A DNA stretch of 64,000 nt, taken from the NCBI RefSeq assembly GCF_028554725.1, contig NC_071668.1, forward strand, positions 4,489,501-4,553,500, in the 5' to 3' direction. Position numbers and translations under genes: made by a program. Shown piece after piece: positions 12,089 to 23,825 of this stretch. This DNA comes from Zeugodacus cucurbitae (lineage: Eukaryota; Arthropoda; Insecta; Diptera; Tephritidae). Under the pieces are notes generated by a model. The model saw only the letters and a list, made by a program, of their open reading frames with translations, searched no databases and was not told where the DNA came from. Numbering within the stretch: the first letter of the stretch is position 1; every line of letters starts with the position of its first letter.

Positions 12089-12784
12089 TTAAGGGGCTAT
12101 ACCTGTGTGACATTTTCAAAAAATCGATATTTTTTATTTTTTGTTTATTCGATAGTTTATACTTTCAAAAAAATCCTGTTAAAGCGGTACGGTAGTATCT
12201 TGAATAGTTTTTGAATGGCTGTGTTCTAAGGAGTGACCGCCAGCTGGTATAAGCTGCTATAGTCGAGACTTTAAACGCATTTTTCTCGAAACGACATTAT
12301 TCGAAATTGCTGAATCCATAACTTAACGATACATTGACCGATCGACTTCAAATTTAATCTGAGTATTCTTGAATATATTTACGATACAAGACCTACGATC
12401 TTTTTGATTGGATGAAAAATGTCAATTTGGCACTAAAAAATAATGAAAATTGTTTAACTAAAAAAACCACATTTTTCAGTAATGGTAGGTCATTTTATAG
12501 GAAATACTTTCAACTTTAATAACCATTTTGATTTTTTTTTTGTTTCAGCTACTTATTCGGTCGGAATCATGTCAGCAGTGGTGGAACTTTTTTTTTGGCA
12601 CCTCCCAAGACAGCACATAACTCCGTTATTTTTCAATATTTTTGTAAAAAAAAATCTTCAAATATAGTTGAAAATATACCTTATTACGTCCAAAAAATTT
12701 CGAAACATTCGATCGAGTACTTTCTTAAAAAAAATCACGAAAACCGCCTAATTTTTCATGGGTTACACTGGTATAGCCCCTTAA
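12089..12784 (+). mobile_element. TTAA-flanked inverted-repeat element, copy A (688 bases)
   Basis: TTAA at 12089-12092 and 12781-12784 brackets a unit whose left terminus GGGGCTATACCTGTGTGAC is matched inverted by the right terminus (read backwards GGGGCTATACCAGTGTAAC), two mismatches in 19. It has no intact reading frame and no recognisable transposase. TTAA duplication is the hallmark of piggyBac-type insertion, but piggyBac termini normally start with CCC/CCT, so the superfamily is uncertain. Related copies are at 22.3, 26.9 and 58.1 kb. The small frames at 12482-12801 lie wholly inside it and are not genes. Confidence 0.85.
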
Positions 12785-15608
12785 ACAAGAAACTGGTATA
12801 AATCTGATGGTTTTCGAACCAGTTTGTTTTCAACTGAAAATTTTAGTAGAAATTGGTCTCTCATGCCACCACTATGCTGTCCTACTATAGTGTCTATGAA
12901 TATATGTTGGATTTATGTATATACAAGCTTTAAATTTCTGTCAATTTTAATCACCTTTCAGCATATGGAAAAACATTGTGGATTTTTGTGCAGTGGGAAT
13001 AAGATAAATACATGAAAATTTAATACAAAAATAAAATCAATGCTGGCAAATCGATTTCGAAGGCAATATTTGTTGAAATAAGCGTTCAGTGCATGTATTA
13101 CTTAAGCTAAAAATAGTCAGACAAATGTTTTACACATCTACATGACAGTAGAGAAAACGATGACAGTGGATAGATAGGTTACAGAACATAGGAATAGATG
13201 GGAATGAATAAATGTTTCTGGACTCGTGTAATTCCATGTGTTCTTACACAATTTTAATTGTAGCAGCTGTCTGAATTTTTGAAATTTTCTTTGATAAACT
13301 AACATTACAATGTTAAAAACTTGTTGAAATTATATTTACTTATTTCCACACTTAAATGCAGCTTAGTGAAATACTTCAAGACAACTCAGGTATCCACACT
13401 AAAGCGTCGTGATAAGAAAATTGCATGAAACTCAAATTTAAGGATCGAGCGTATGTCTGGAAAAATCCAGCAAAATCGCATTAATTGAAGACTTAAAGCA
13501 CAGGCAAGACAAAGCACGTCATAAGCTAAGCCAACACGCACACGCCGAAAACCGCGCTCTTTCTGCTGCCGCGCAAAAATTTACTCCGTTAAAAAAGGTA
13601 AGCGCAAAATATGCGCCAGAGAAATAAAAGAAGTTCAAAATAATTTGCATATTAAATTGTATATGATGAGCTGTGGAAAAAAGAAATTGCAAATACCGCG
13701 CCGCAACTCACGCTACCCGCTGTAAGGCAATAGGTATTTGCATAGCCACGTAAGAATGGTGCGTGCGCTGGCAGGCAGCAGCCGCATAAAAATTAAGCAA
13801 CGCAAACGGCATTGAGCAAACGCTTCCATTAGAATTAAACCGGTGAAAGTACTGCGGATCTATAACTCACTGTGCTTGGGTGTCGCTGTATGTGTGTATA
13901 ATGGTATATAGCGAATTCCCTAAAGTGAGATCTTAAGCACCTATAATGTGAGTTTCTGAACTGAAGATTGACTAGTTCGGTTTGGAACATTCACATACTA
14001 TACAGTTTGGTAATGAGTTATGTATTTAATTCGACAAAAAAATTTAGGTTTTAATTTGGATTTATATTTATTTTGAAAGGTTTCTTTCACTATTGAAAGT
14101 AAACTTTTAATTTTAGTACTGAGCTGGGTTAGACATTCTTGCCTATATTGAACCAGTATGACCTCAATATATTTTTGAACTCAAATTAAGACTAAGGAGG
14201 CCTCCAAGTATGTTCAATTTATATGATATGAATCGATTATATAGAACTCAGCTAGTCTGCTGACTTGTCCGCTAGCTAACGGTTGCTGACCAGTTGTGTA
14301 GTAGTTTACAACTAGTTCAGCTCCTCACTGGGTTATCGTTTTGTGCGAACAAAGCTAGCTTGTGGTAATGCCACACAAACAGCTTTCACCACTGTGTTGC
14401 CTGCAAAAATCCTACAAAAAAAAACGGTAGCAATTTAACGCATTAAAAAGGATTTTACAGCGGCTTGAATTGCAAAATTTGAATTTTAAAATGAGTTTTC
14501 TCGCACAGGGTACAACAAATGTTTATATTTATGAAAAATACAAAAAAAAAAAAAAAACACAAAAAAATAGAAGGAAAAAACAACAACAACAAAATGCATG
14601 TATTAAATAGAAAAAGTAAAGGCAAGTGTTTGAAAAGGCAGTAGCGGCTCAAAGTACCAAAAAAAAAACAAAAAAAAACGAAAAACCAAAACAAAAAATA
14701 AAAATAAAAAATAACGGTATGTATTTCGTGCATATTTCCTTTTATTAAATTTCCCATTTACACCACTTATTTAGCAGTTGTTTGCCCAAAGCACATTTGC
14801 ATAATAAAGTAAACCGTAACTCGTGGCCAGTACGCAAGATAAGCCATTCAAATTGACGCTGAGTGACAATGTAGGCCCTCAGCTCTGGCTCAAAAAAAAA
14901 AAAAAAACAACATTTTCAATTTCTCATAAATAAAAGTACCGTTATTCGGTGTGAATCATTTAAATTATTGCTTGCGTTAGTTGTCCATTTGTAATTAAGT
15001 ACGCTGTTAGTGTGAACACATGTTGTGTTAGTGCCCTCAAATTGATAGAATATTAGACAAGTAAATATGTTTACAATAATTAGTCAATTAAAATTAATTT
15101 ATATGCCTGTGTCAGTTTGTTGGCGGCTAATTAATTTTCTATGTTTATAAATTGAATTAGTTTTAGTAATATTCAATCGTTTGAGCTTCGGCAGTAATGT
15201 TTATTACATATATGAATTTACATACAATTTATAGCGATGTGAATGTTGCCTTTGTTGTGGCAGCGTTTATTGCTAATAATTAACGTTTAATTACACACCT
15301 GAATTATGTAATTGATTTCATGCTGGTGCTGTAATTATAATCAATCTATATTTATGAATTTATATTATGCATTCTACATACATACATGTCCTGTAGGAAA
15401 TTTTAGACCTCTAGCAAACAAAATTTAGTGAAGTGTTATAATGTCAGGGATATTCAGTATCCCTAATCAATATTTTCCTACAGGGACTCCAATAATATAT
15501 TTATTATTTCAATTATGAATCGAAATTTTACTCAAAATCCATTTTGTATTTGCTGAATAAAATCGTTTGTGGGAATTGAAGATTTTTAAAGTGAGTAGTA
15601 GCTATATA
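12785..15608. other. AT-rich non-coding DNA with A-runs
   Basis: No gene is recognised. Directly after the TTAA element, GAAACTGGTATAAATCTG is another trace of the ACTGGTATAA family. A possible splice donor (AAAAAGGTAAGCGC) at 13594-13607 ends a GC-richer patch of about 100 bases beginning near 13505, which could be an untranslated exon but has no independent support. A-rich tracts lie at 14410-14425, 14530-14600, 14660-14715 and 14892-14907; the 100-codon minus frame at 14455-14757 is simply their poly-F/L complement. Confidence 0.5.
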
Positions 15609-16221
15609 AGAGGTGTGTTCAAAAAATAACGGGAATTTAAAATTCGAATTGTTTTGTAAAATTTTTAATTTTATTTTTTTATGATATTGATATATGTGCA
15701 TGCCCCTGAAATTATTTATGTAATTTCTTTAGCTATTTTGAGATCAGCTTAGAAGCTTAGATACTTATTTGTCATTGTAGGAACTCCATATATACAAGGA
15801 GTGTTGAAAATTAATGTTTCAATTGTCAAATTATTTTTTACTTTTCTTTATGTACTCTTGCCGTACGAAGCTTGACGATTTTCGTTTGTGAAAAGCTCAA
15901 ACTTCGTTACTTCTTCGGGAATTCTTGACCAAAAACAATGCTGTAACTATGCCCTCCTAGACTAGACATGGCTCTGTGTGACTTTTTTCTATTTCCAAAA
16001 ATAAAGAGAACCTTAAAGCACCGTTCCTTTACAAGCCTACAAAAAATGGCTGAAAGAGCCACAGACTATGCCAAAACTCGACTTTGAGAATTGTTTCGAC
16101 AATCGGAAAAAGTGCATAATATCGATTGGAGACTACTATGAAGGCGACAATATTAGTGTAGACGAATGAATAATTTTTTTTTTTTTCAAAAATTCCCGTT
16201 ATTTTTTGAACACACCTCGTA
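15607..16221 (+). mobile_element. Mariner-like element, internally deleted (611 bases), TA target duplication
   Basis: TA at 15607-15608 and 16220-16221 flanks the unit. The terminal inverted repeat is GAGGTGTGTTCAAAAAATAACGGGAATTT on the left and its exact complement on the right, about 29 bases. Near the right end the plus strand keeps the last third of a Tc1/mariner-type transposase: MALCDFFLFPKIKRTLK from 15968, where the Asp codon at 15980-15982 is in the position of the third catalytic acid, and after a frameshift GDYYEGDNISVDE with stop TGA at 16167-16169. The first two thirds of the gene are missing. A 192-base relative is at 55.08 kb. It can only move if a full-length relative supplies transposase. 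Confidence 0.88.
15968..16169 (+). pseudogene. Transposase C-terminal remnant (mariner-like)
   Basis: Two reading frames carry the remnant. The first, from 15968, encodes CDFFLFPKIKRTLK, the block around the third metal-binding Asp of the DDE/D catalytic domain in mariner-type transposases. The second, joined through a shift near 16045, encodes WLKEPQTMPKLDFENCF and ends GDYYEGDNISVDE, a common C-terminus of this group. The N-terminal DNA-binding region and the first two catalytic acids are absent, so the remnant is inactive. Confidence 0.8.
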
Positions 16222-18300
16222 TTGGCAATATTAATTCATGATTAAGTTATTTGCACCTGAAATAACCGCTATCGATCAAAACAACGTTTCGCTAATAACT
16301 AAAATATATCTGAAACTTTAATTTTGTTTTAATTTATGGCGACATGCTACACATAAAAGACAACAAAGTTCCGCGGCTACTGTTAAAACTCAGCCTGTCA
16401 TAATAAATTGCCAATCAAAAATCGAACACTGATTAATAAGTAAATCTGCTAATAAAAACAATCCGCCTCTCAAAGGCAAGCAGCAAGCAGCAAGCAATAT
16501 GACCATAAAATTGTCCACGCGCTGCTAGTTTATCTACGTCTATATAAATATGTATGTCTGTATATATTTGAATGTCAGACACGCGTGAGCCAATTATGTT
16601 ACAACGAACACGCTAAACTCTTAAAAGCCATGAAACACCTGAGCTGCGCAGCACGGCGACAAAGCTAAATGAGAGTGAAAAACAAAAAAACAGCGGAAAG
16701 CCAATGCCATTCATGTCCTTCACGTTAGCCCAGTAACGGTGCACAGTTTATATAGAAATGTGTCTGTCTGTATGTAAAGCTTTGTGTCCGTATGTATTTT
16801 GTGGACTTATGAAATCAACTTGTACATGAAAAATTCGTGGGCGAATCTGCAAATACACTTAACAGTAAGTGGCTACAACAAGTACAAACAGCGGATATTA
16901 AATTGTTGGCAACAACAAAAAAGCGTTTGGAAATTAACAAGGGCTAGCGCCATGTTTATATAATTATGTGTGCGTGTGAAGTTGAGCAGGAAATGTATGT
17001 ATGTGTGTGTGTGTTTGTAGCAATTATTGAGCAGGTGTGCACTTGTTAAAAGTGCCGTTAAAATTAGCTTAAATTTAAGAAAATGAAACAGCGGAACTAC
17101 GGAGAAAAGCAAAATGAAATTTAAGCGGATAAAGGCAATATCAGGGAAATTTTTGAAAATGCGTGCTTTAGGAGAAAAATTTTAGGAAAAATATAGCAAA
17201 TTTAATAAAAAAAAATTAAGAATTTATATATTTTTTTTAGGAATTTATAAATTTTTTTCTGATAAAATGTTCGAAATTGTAAAAAATTTCAAAATTTTTG
17301 TTTTGCAAAATTGAAAATTGTACGAAAATTTATTTTTAGTAAAAATGTCAAATTTTGCTTTCAAATAATAAAAAAATAAAAATTTAATTTTTTTAAATTA
17401 TTATTTAATCATATTATCCATATGTTCTTATCAGTTATTGAACCCTTAGACCGAAGTGCAAACCAGCTCCAACACAGGCAATCACTTTGTGCAACGAACT
17501 GCAATGAGCCAACCAATCAGGCACTGAGACCAGACGTTAGCCAACAACAAAAACAAGAAAAAAAAATTGAGAAAAATAAAATAAATAAATAAATAAGCGA
17601 CCGTTGCGCGGCAGTCAAAGTCGCTGCGAGACACTTTGGCAGTCAACCAAGCAAGCGATGAGCATTACACTAACCAAATACACAACTCAAACGCGAACGA
17701 ATCGCGCCAATTTCGCAGTTGAACTGTGCGAACTTTGCGCCGCAACTGAAGTGGCAAGTAGACAATTTTTACATCCACTTTGCTGCATCTCTCCAAGCTC
17801 TCCAGCGGCTGTGGCATTAGCGTCAAATAAGCGTAATGCGTCTACGCTGGTGTGTTATTGCTTGCTTGTGCTTCATTTAGCAGAAGTTTTTTTTCACGAA
17901 GATTATAAAATAAATAAAATCATATTGGAATGCAAAATAAATACTCTCTCTCTTCTCTCTCATTACTTTTTTATGCACACATTCTTGGTAACGCCTTGAA
18001 GCTATGTCTACAAATAAAATTTATGAAATATTTTTCTTGGACTCTGTCTTTAATTGAACCATGACCTCATGTACAGCCAACGCTCTATCGTAACGATTAG
18101 TTCAGTGATACCATTGTCGAGTCTTTCTCATCGTTAAATATCTCCTCTACCTGATTGTCGATTTTTTTAACTTCGTAAGTGTTCGGAACTATTCGTGTGT
18201 ATTTCGGCATATGAGTCTTCGTAAAAAGAGCGCCTAACCTCAACGATTTTATAAAGGCTTGATTTAGCTGTGAGAATCTCAGACAAGCTAATGAGTCTCA
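16222..18300. other. AT-rich non-coding DNA
   Basis: No gene is recognised. TG tract near 17001-17013. The interval 17180-17400 is extremely AT-rich with repeated AAAATTTT words. A GC-richer patch at 17450-17830 includes a 131-codon frame starting at 17604 (ATG) that has no domain and ends in simple CTCTCT sequence; I do not accept it as a gene. Confidence 0.5.
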
Positions 18301-18410
18301 AAATGGCTTTATATGGAAGGTAGGCGTGGTTGTGGACTGATTTTTCTAAATTTTTAATTAGTATAAAGCTGCTTTCTTCCAGATTTTATAATTTTCTCCT
18401 AGAACTATTG
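18301..18410 (+). mobile_element. Short DINE-1-like trace
   Basis: TATGGAAGGTAGGCGTGGTTGTG at about 18311-18333 closely matches GGAAGTAGGCGTGGTTGTGA at about 7975-7994 in the full-length element. The similarity fades within a hundred bases, so this is a small decayed piece or a coincidental sharing of a GGCGTGGTTGTG word. Confidence 0.35.
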
Positions 18411-20475
18411 ATTACAGTAGTTCCAGTGACATATTTGCAATAAGAACCCTTAAAGTGTGCCTAGCTTCACTTTAATCGTTGTATCGATGAACGAACATTA
18501 CGAAACCCATAATACCTTTTGTATCACAAATAGGTACCGCACTCTACGCCGATTGCCTCAATTCCACCACTCTAAATGTGCAAACATAAAAACCGAATTG
18601 CTTCCCAACGGAATTCATCACTGTGCGCGCACCAATCGATATACAAATGAAAGGGATTTTTTGATGATTACGACCAGCGTGCTGGGGATGATGAGTGTAA
18701 TTTGCTTTACTCGATGGCTCACATTCCCATTTCGTTTTCGTTCGTTGTAACCCTCAATAGCAGCGGCAGCGCTTTGCTGATACAGCTATCTATCTAAATA
18801 TCTATCAAATGGCATCACAGAGCTCTATCGGCTGCCGTCAATTTCCTTTGCTTCGTTTGTCACTTTGATTCCAAATTGACATTGATTGGGGCAGTAATGT
18901 TAAAGGCGAAATTTTAACTTCTTAGCAGTGAAAGTTTAACGCAAATAACTTTTGAAACTAATTTTTAATGAAGGATACACTAATAGGGGATGATAGCGGA
19001 GGGAGTTTAGCTTAGAAATCCTATTGCGGGGTATAGGACTAAGGGAATAAGCAAAGCAGATCGTCAAATCAAAACAGGAAATTAGCAATGATGCAAAAGG
19101 GATGACGCAGAAAGTTTCCTCAAACTGGCACAAACAAACTCTGGCGTAATCGGCTTGTTTAGGGAAGATATCATATATGTATGTATGAGTAGCTAAAGTT
19201 GTTATTGATGATGTTGTTTTGAGGGGAAGATTGCAAGCAATTTGCTTTTATAGTGTTTCTTTAGTTTTGAGATGGCTTTAAAATTTAGTAACAACAGGAC
19301 GAAGACTAAACGTTGAATGCCGGCTTCAAGCAAGGGTATGCAGCAGATTGAATCAGAGAGTGGTTTGCCATGTTTTCAACAGGAAGCAGGCAGATCTGGT
19401 AATGTAGAAGGTGTTCTATGAATATCATGAGACTTCCAGTCTCCGAAAGCACATTTGCAGATACGTCATCAAGGTTCCAGTAGTCCCTGAAGATGATACA
19501 GGTATAAAGTAGTATATAATAGATAGGTATGAAAAAGGTCAGAGGTCAAAGGTCAAAGTTTCCCAATTGAGTCATATCCCCAGCATCTGATTATTTAAAG
19601 TATGCAGTTGATTCTTCATCCTTTACTCTTAGAAGTCCGTAATATCCTTTATTATAAAATATTTAGAGGCAGAGAAAGACTTGAAAGACAATGCAGAAAG
19701 AAGGAAATAAAATAAAATAAATTCTTTCAAGAAAAACTTCATTAGAAAAATTCCGCTGCAATTCAGTCGAGTACATAGTAAAAGAGACACAATAAAAGAG
19801 CGAAGAAGGCGTCAATTAAAGTTGAGATTTCAACACGTTCGACACTTTGCCACAATAAGCTTTAGCAGCAACGAGTTGCAGACACACCAGTATGCATACA
19901 TTAGAACAAAGACAGCGCAAAACAAATTAACTTAAAGGAGTAGGGTTCACAGCAGCGATGGAGAGCAGAATAAAAAGGTGCGAGCTGTGTCACGTAAGAA
20001 TTAACTGAAATTAAAACTTGACCGTCTTCGGAGGCAAAACTCAAAAGTTTGCCAAGCGCTTTCAGCAGCTGGTCAACGGCCTATAAGCAAGCAGGGCTTA
20101 GTAGTGTCGAGCTGTATAGCATTCTTTTAATACGCCCGCTGAAGTGATTAACAGGAAAGTGCCGACTTGGTCTTAGCGCGAAATGGATGAAAGTTTCATT
20201 TAGATTAATTGCCTTTTAATGGAAGCGGTGCACAGCAGCTGCTGCAGCTGTTTTGAGCGAATAAACAAATAAAAAGTAATCAAAAGCGGACGAAGAGAAC
20301 ACAAGGCATAACAACTTAACCTAAAAACTGACGGTCGATATGCGGATGAGCAGCCTCCAAGAATTAAAGAAACTATATGGTTTCAAAAAAAAAAAATGGA
20401 AAAAAATGTTGAAAGCTTCTCCGAAACCGAAATCCATAAACGAAAAAGGATTTATAATTTCGCTGTCACGAGAAG
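18411..20475. other. Non-coding DNA, purine-rich toward the right
   Basis: No gene is recognised. The 97-codon frame at 18457-18750 shows no domain. From 19.2 kb the plus strand becomes noticeably purine-rich (AGAAAGG, GAAGA words), which generates charged, protein-looking but unsupported frames downstream. A GTCAGAGGTCAAAGGTCAAAGT triplicated word is at 19539-19560. Confidence 0.5.
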
Positions 20476-22255
20476 GTGGTTCCACAAAGTAAAAAAAATA
20501 GATATATGCAGGCAGATAATAATTTTAAATTGAAAGCAGAGGACAGCGTGGAGCAAACTGTTTTGCATAAACTCGAACATTTCGGCATTTCTTGCACGAG
20601 CAAAGTTCGTACTACGAGCATAAAACTTGCCAAGTTTCAGCAGCTGTGCGCGCCGCATACGAAGCTAAAGCCGAGGGTTGAGCGGATTGTGGCCAACACA
20701 AAGTTGCGGGAGGGCAAAGGCCAACAGCAGACTGTCTTTAATGAAAGCAGAGTTGATGAAAAAGGTGCGGCGAAATGAAGATGAAGCTCAAGCGAACGCA
20801 AAAAAAATGTATGCAAAACCGGAAAATATGCTGCGCTGTCTACAGCGAGGAAAAACAAAAATTTTAAGCATCTTGTCTGCATGCGCCCTCGTCTGTGTGT
20901 GTGTGTGTGTTTGAGCGGCTGTTGGCCATGCCATCGGTGCGATTGATTTTCCATTTTCGACATAACGAACGAACATTGTCGCCGTGCCAAAAGTCAAGCA
21001 TATTAAAGAGGATGGCATGAAGTGCAAAAGCCGTAATAACTGTGGGGAGGGGGAGTATGACAGTTGTATGTGTAGTAGCTTTATGTGTGTGTGTGTTGCT
21101 GTGAAGAGGGTCCGGCACAGCTGTTCGGAGTTTGGCAAAGTCTGACAAGCTGCAAATATTGGAAATACTTGTGAAACAAAAAGTAATCATATTTTGCATT
21201 TCAACACACACATACACACTCACAGAAACACACAGAAACACATACAGTTATTTGCATATTTTTTGCTTTTATCAGAAACATATTATTGAGTAGTATCCAT
21301 GGCTACGCGCCGCACACTTGCTATGGAAAGTTTACTTTTTCTGCAAATATATACCGTTATACAAGCACTCGCTTGATATTCAAATTTCTTTGTTTGTTCG
21401 CCTCGGCTGCTAAGTGTTTGCCTTTGTAATAAAGTGATTTGCCGTTGCGCACCCAAAAACTTTAACGGTCATTATTTGAGCGGTTCCAACATGCTGTAGC
21501 GCCTAACTGCGTCGGCTGTTCGTGCGTCCGTCCGCCTGCTGCTGCCTCAACTTTCATTGTCAACAGCTAACGGCTCAAGCTCCAGCTTACCATTTTGTCA
21601 TCTTGTTTCTTTTCGCTCGCCTGCAGATCTCTCATATTTGCATAAGTTTATTGTTTTGTTTGTTGTTTTGACAATATGATTTGAAATACTTAAAAATTCA
21701 AAAGTTTTTTGGCAACAAATATTTTTTTTTTGTTTTTTTGTTATTCCTCTTTCTGTTGATTTATTGCATTTTTATTGGTTTTGCAAAAATAAATTAATAA
21801 GGCCGCCTTTATTGCGTGCGTGTAAACAAAATGCAGAATTCAACTGAATTGATTTTGCCATGTTTCGGCGCCGCTGCGGGACGTTCTGCCGAAAATTTGC
21901 ATGTTCAAAAATTCGGTAAATATTTTTCGTGTTTCGCCTGAAAGTGCAGTTATTTTTTATTATTTGAGTGGAAAATTGTTGAGGTGAATTTGCAAAGCAA
22001 CTATTTAATGCGCTGTTTTAATTTGAAATGGGTGAGAGAGGAAAAAAGTACTTATTTAGTAGAGGAAATACTTAGTTTTAATGATACCATCAAAGAGCAA
22101 AATTTTATATATTTTGAAAAAACATTTTTTTTTTCTTATTAAAATAAAAATTCTTTTGATTTCTACATATACTTATTATTGACGAAAAAGTTTTACAAAT
22201 CATTGAGTTAAGAAGAAAACTTATATTTTCAATTTTTGGTAGCTAAATCCTGTAA
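20476..22255. other. Non-coding DNA with TG tract
   Basis: Several overlapping frames of 78-125 codons occur on both strands between 20452 and 21241. They overlap one another in different frames, several include the (TG)n tract at 20895-20911, and none shows a family motif. The plus frame 20506-20778 (ATG start, 90 codons) is charged (Lys/Glu rich) but this follows from the purine bias. Homopolymer T runs are near 21720-21740. CACACAGAAA repeats lie at 21203-21243. Confidence 0.5.
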
Positions 22256-22802
22256 TTAAGAATATATATGAAAAATATGAAAAATTAGGCGATTTTCGTG
22301 ATTTTTTTTTAAAGAAAGTACTCGATCGATTGTTTCGAATTTTTTGCACATAATAAAAAAATAACGAAAGTGCCAAAAAAAAAGTTCCTCAACTGATAAT
22401 TATAGTTAAATATATTACCTATACAATGACCTAAGATTTTTGAAAAATATCAAAAAATGACAAAATGGCGTAGTCTGAAAAAAAATTTGCTTTTTAGGGT
22501 AAAAAATGGTCTTTTGTTAAATGCCAATTGCCAATTTTCAACCAATCAAAAAAGTCATTGTATAGTAAACATATTCAAGACTACTCAGTTTTAATTTGAA
22601 GTCGATCGGTCAATGTAACATTGAGTTATGATGTAACTGCTTATACCAGCGAGCGGTCGCTCTTTAGTCGCTACCATACAAAAACTATTCAAGATACGAT
22701 CTTACCGCTTTCACAGGATATTTTTGAAAGTATAATCTATCGAATAAGCAAAAAATAAAAAAATTGATTTTTTGAAAATGTCACACTCGTATAGCCCCTT
22801 AA
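22256..22802 (-). mobile_element. TTAA-flanked inverted-repeat element, copy B (inverted)
   Basis: The right boundary is intact: a terminus reading GTCACACTCGTATAGCCCC followed by TTAA at 22799-22802. The left boundary begins at TTAA 22256-22259, but the terminal GGGGCTATACC has decayed to an AT-rich GAATATATATG; internal blocks such as AAAAATTAGGCGATTTTCGTG are shared with copies A and C in reverse orientation. At 539 bases between flanks it is shorter than copy A. It has no coding capacity. Confidence 0.82.
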
Positions 22803-23455
22803 TGATATTTTGTTTTAAAACCCTTTTTTGAAACTTCGAATCTAAATATTTCGATTTTCGATACTAACTTCGAAAATCGAAGAATACAATTTTTTACTTA
22901 TAGACTCAATCTCCCGGACAAAATCAGTTTGGTCCAATACACAGCCGAGTGTTGTACTGTGATAATGATACCCAAAAATACGCTGAACACTTGGAAAGGT
23001 CCGATTTGAATAGAAACGGATCGAGACTGAGTGTAAAATATTTCACCCACTTCTGGTTTAAATATCACAGCATATCATCTCTATTCCTTTTCTCATCTCG
23101 TTTACTCTTATGTGAAAACCTACAATCTTGACCAGAAGTAGATTTTTTATTAATTTTTTATATATTTTTCCAATGCAACGATATGGCATATTTAAGAAAA
23201 CTTTGGTTCATAATTCTATGATCATTGACTGTAGTTTACCCAATATTATACTTTTCAACATTTTTGCTTAGACATATACTTTCTTAGAACATTGATGATG
23301 TATTTGAATGAAGTAAGCTATAGTTTAAGGAAATCAAAGTAAGAGAATAATGAAATAAAGACAATATTCGCTAATGAAGTTTTGTTACTGATACATGATT
23401 TATAGAGCCAGTTATGGTGAAGAGAATCCTTGAATTTGTGTAACTCGAACTTCAT
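22803..23455. other. AT-rich non-coding DNA
   Basis: No gene is recognised. GTGTAACTCGAACTTCATTT at about 23439-23457 resembles the CATAACTCGAACTTCC wording of the pogo-like element at 37.2 kb, possibly a trace of it. Confidence 0.5.
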
Positions 23456-23825
23456 TTAAGGGGACACATCCCCGTCCCCCCCCCCCCCCCCCAATCTCGA
23501 TTTCAAATTTAATTTTTTTGTTAATTTAATTCGAATCTATAACTATTCAAGAATACATATATACCTTTGGTATGAACTAGGATAAATCAAATCGGGAAGA
23601 TCTTCTTTACTTTTCTTCATGATTTGTGGCTGCAAAAAAGGCGATTTTCAACAAAAGGTTTGAAAAGGTCCGCCATTTTGTGAATTTTTGTGCGAAATTT
23701 ATAATCCTAGTTCATACCAGAGCCAAACATGTACTCTTTATAATTCTCAATCCCGTTGGAATTTTTGGTTTCAGATGATCCAGTGAACGGAAAACACATG
23801 CGCCGCTGAAAAGAAGGGCTTATCA
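23456..23825 (+). mobile_element. TTAA-type element fragment with C17 run and internal hairpin
   Basis: TTAAGGGGACACATCCCC at 23456-23473 looks like a left terminus of the TTAA/GGGG class. It is followed by a run of 17 C at 23476-23492. Inside, GGTATGAACTAGGAT at about 23569-23583 is matched by its exact complement ATCCTAGTTCATACC at about 23706-23720, a 15-base perfect inverted repeat 122 bases apart. GTTTCAGATGATCCAGTGAA at 23771-23790 is also found (as TTTAGATGATCCAGTCTAGA) inside copy D at 27355 and, reversed, near 50.93 kb. No matching right terminus was found, so it is truncated or rearranged. Confidence 0.6.

Noticed and set aside
20506..20778. 90-codon charged plus frame with ATG
   Set aside because: Purine-biased strand makes all frames look charged; an overlapping frame in another phase is just as open and no domain is seen.
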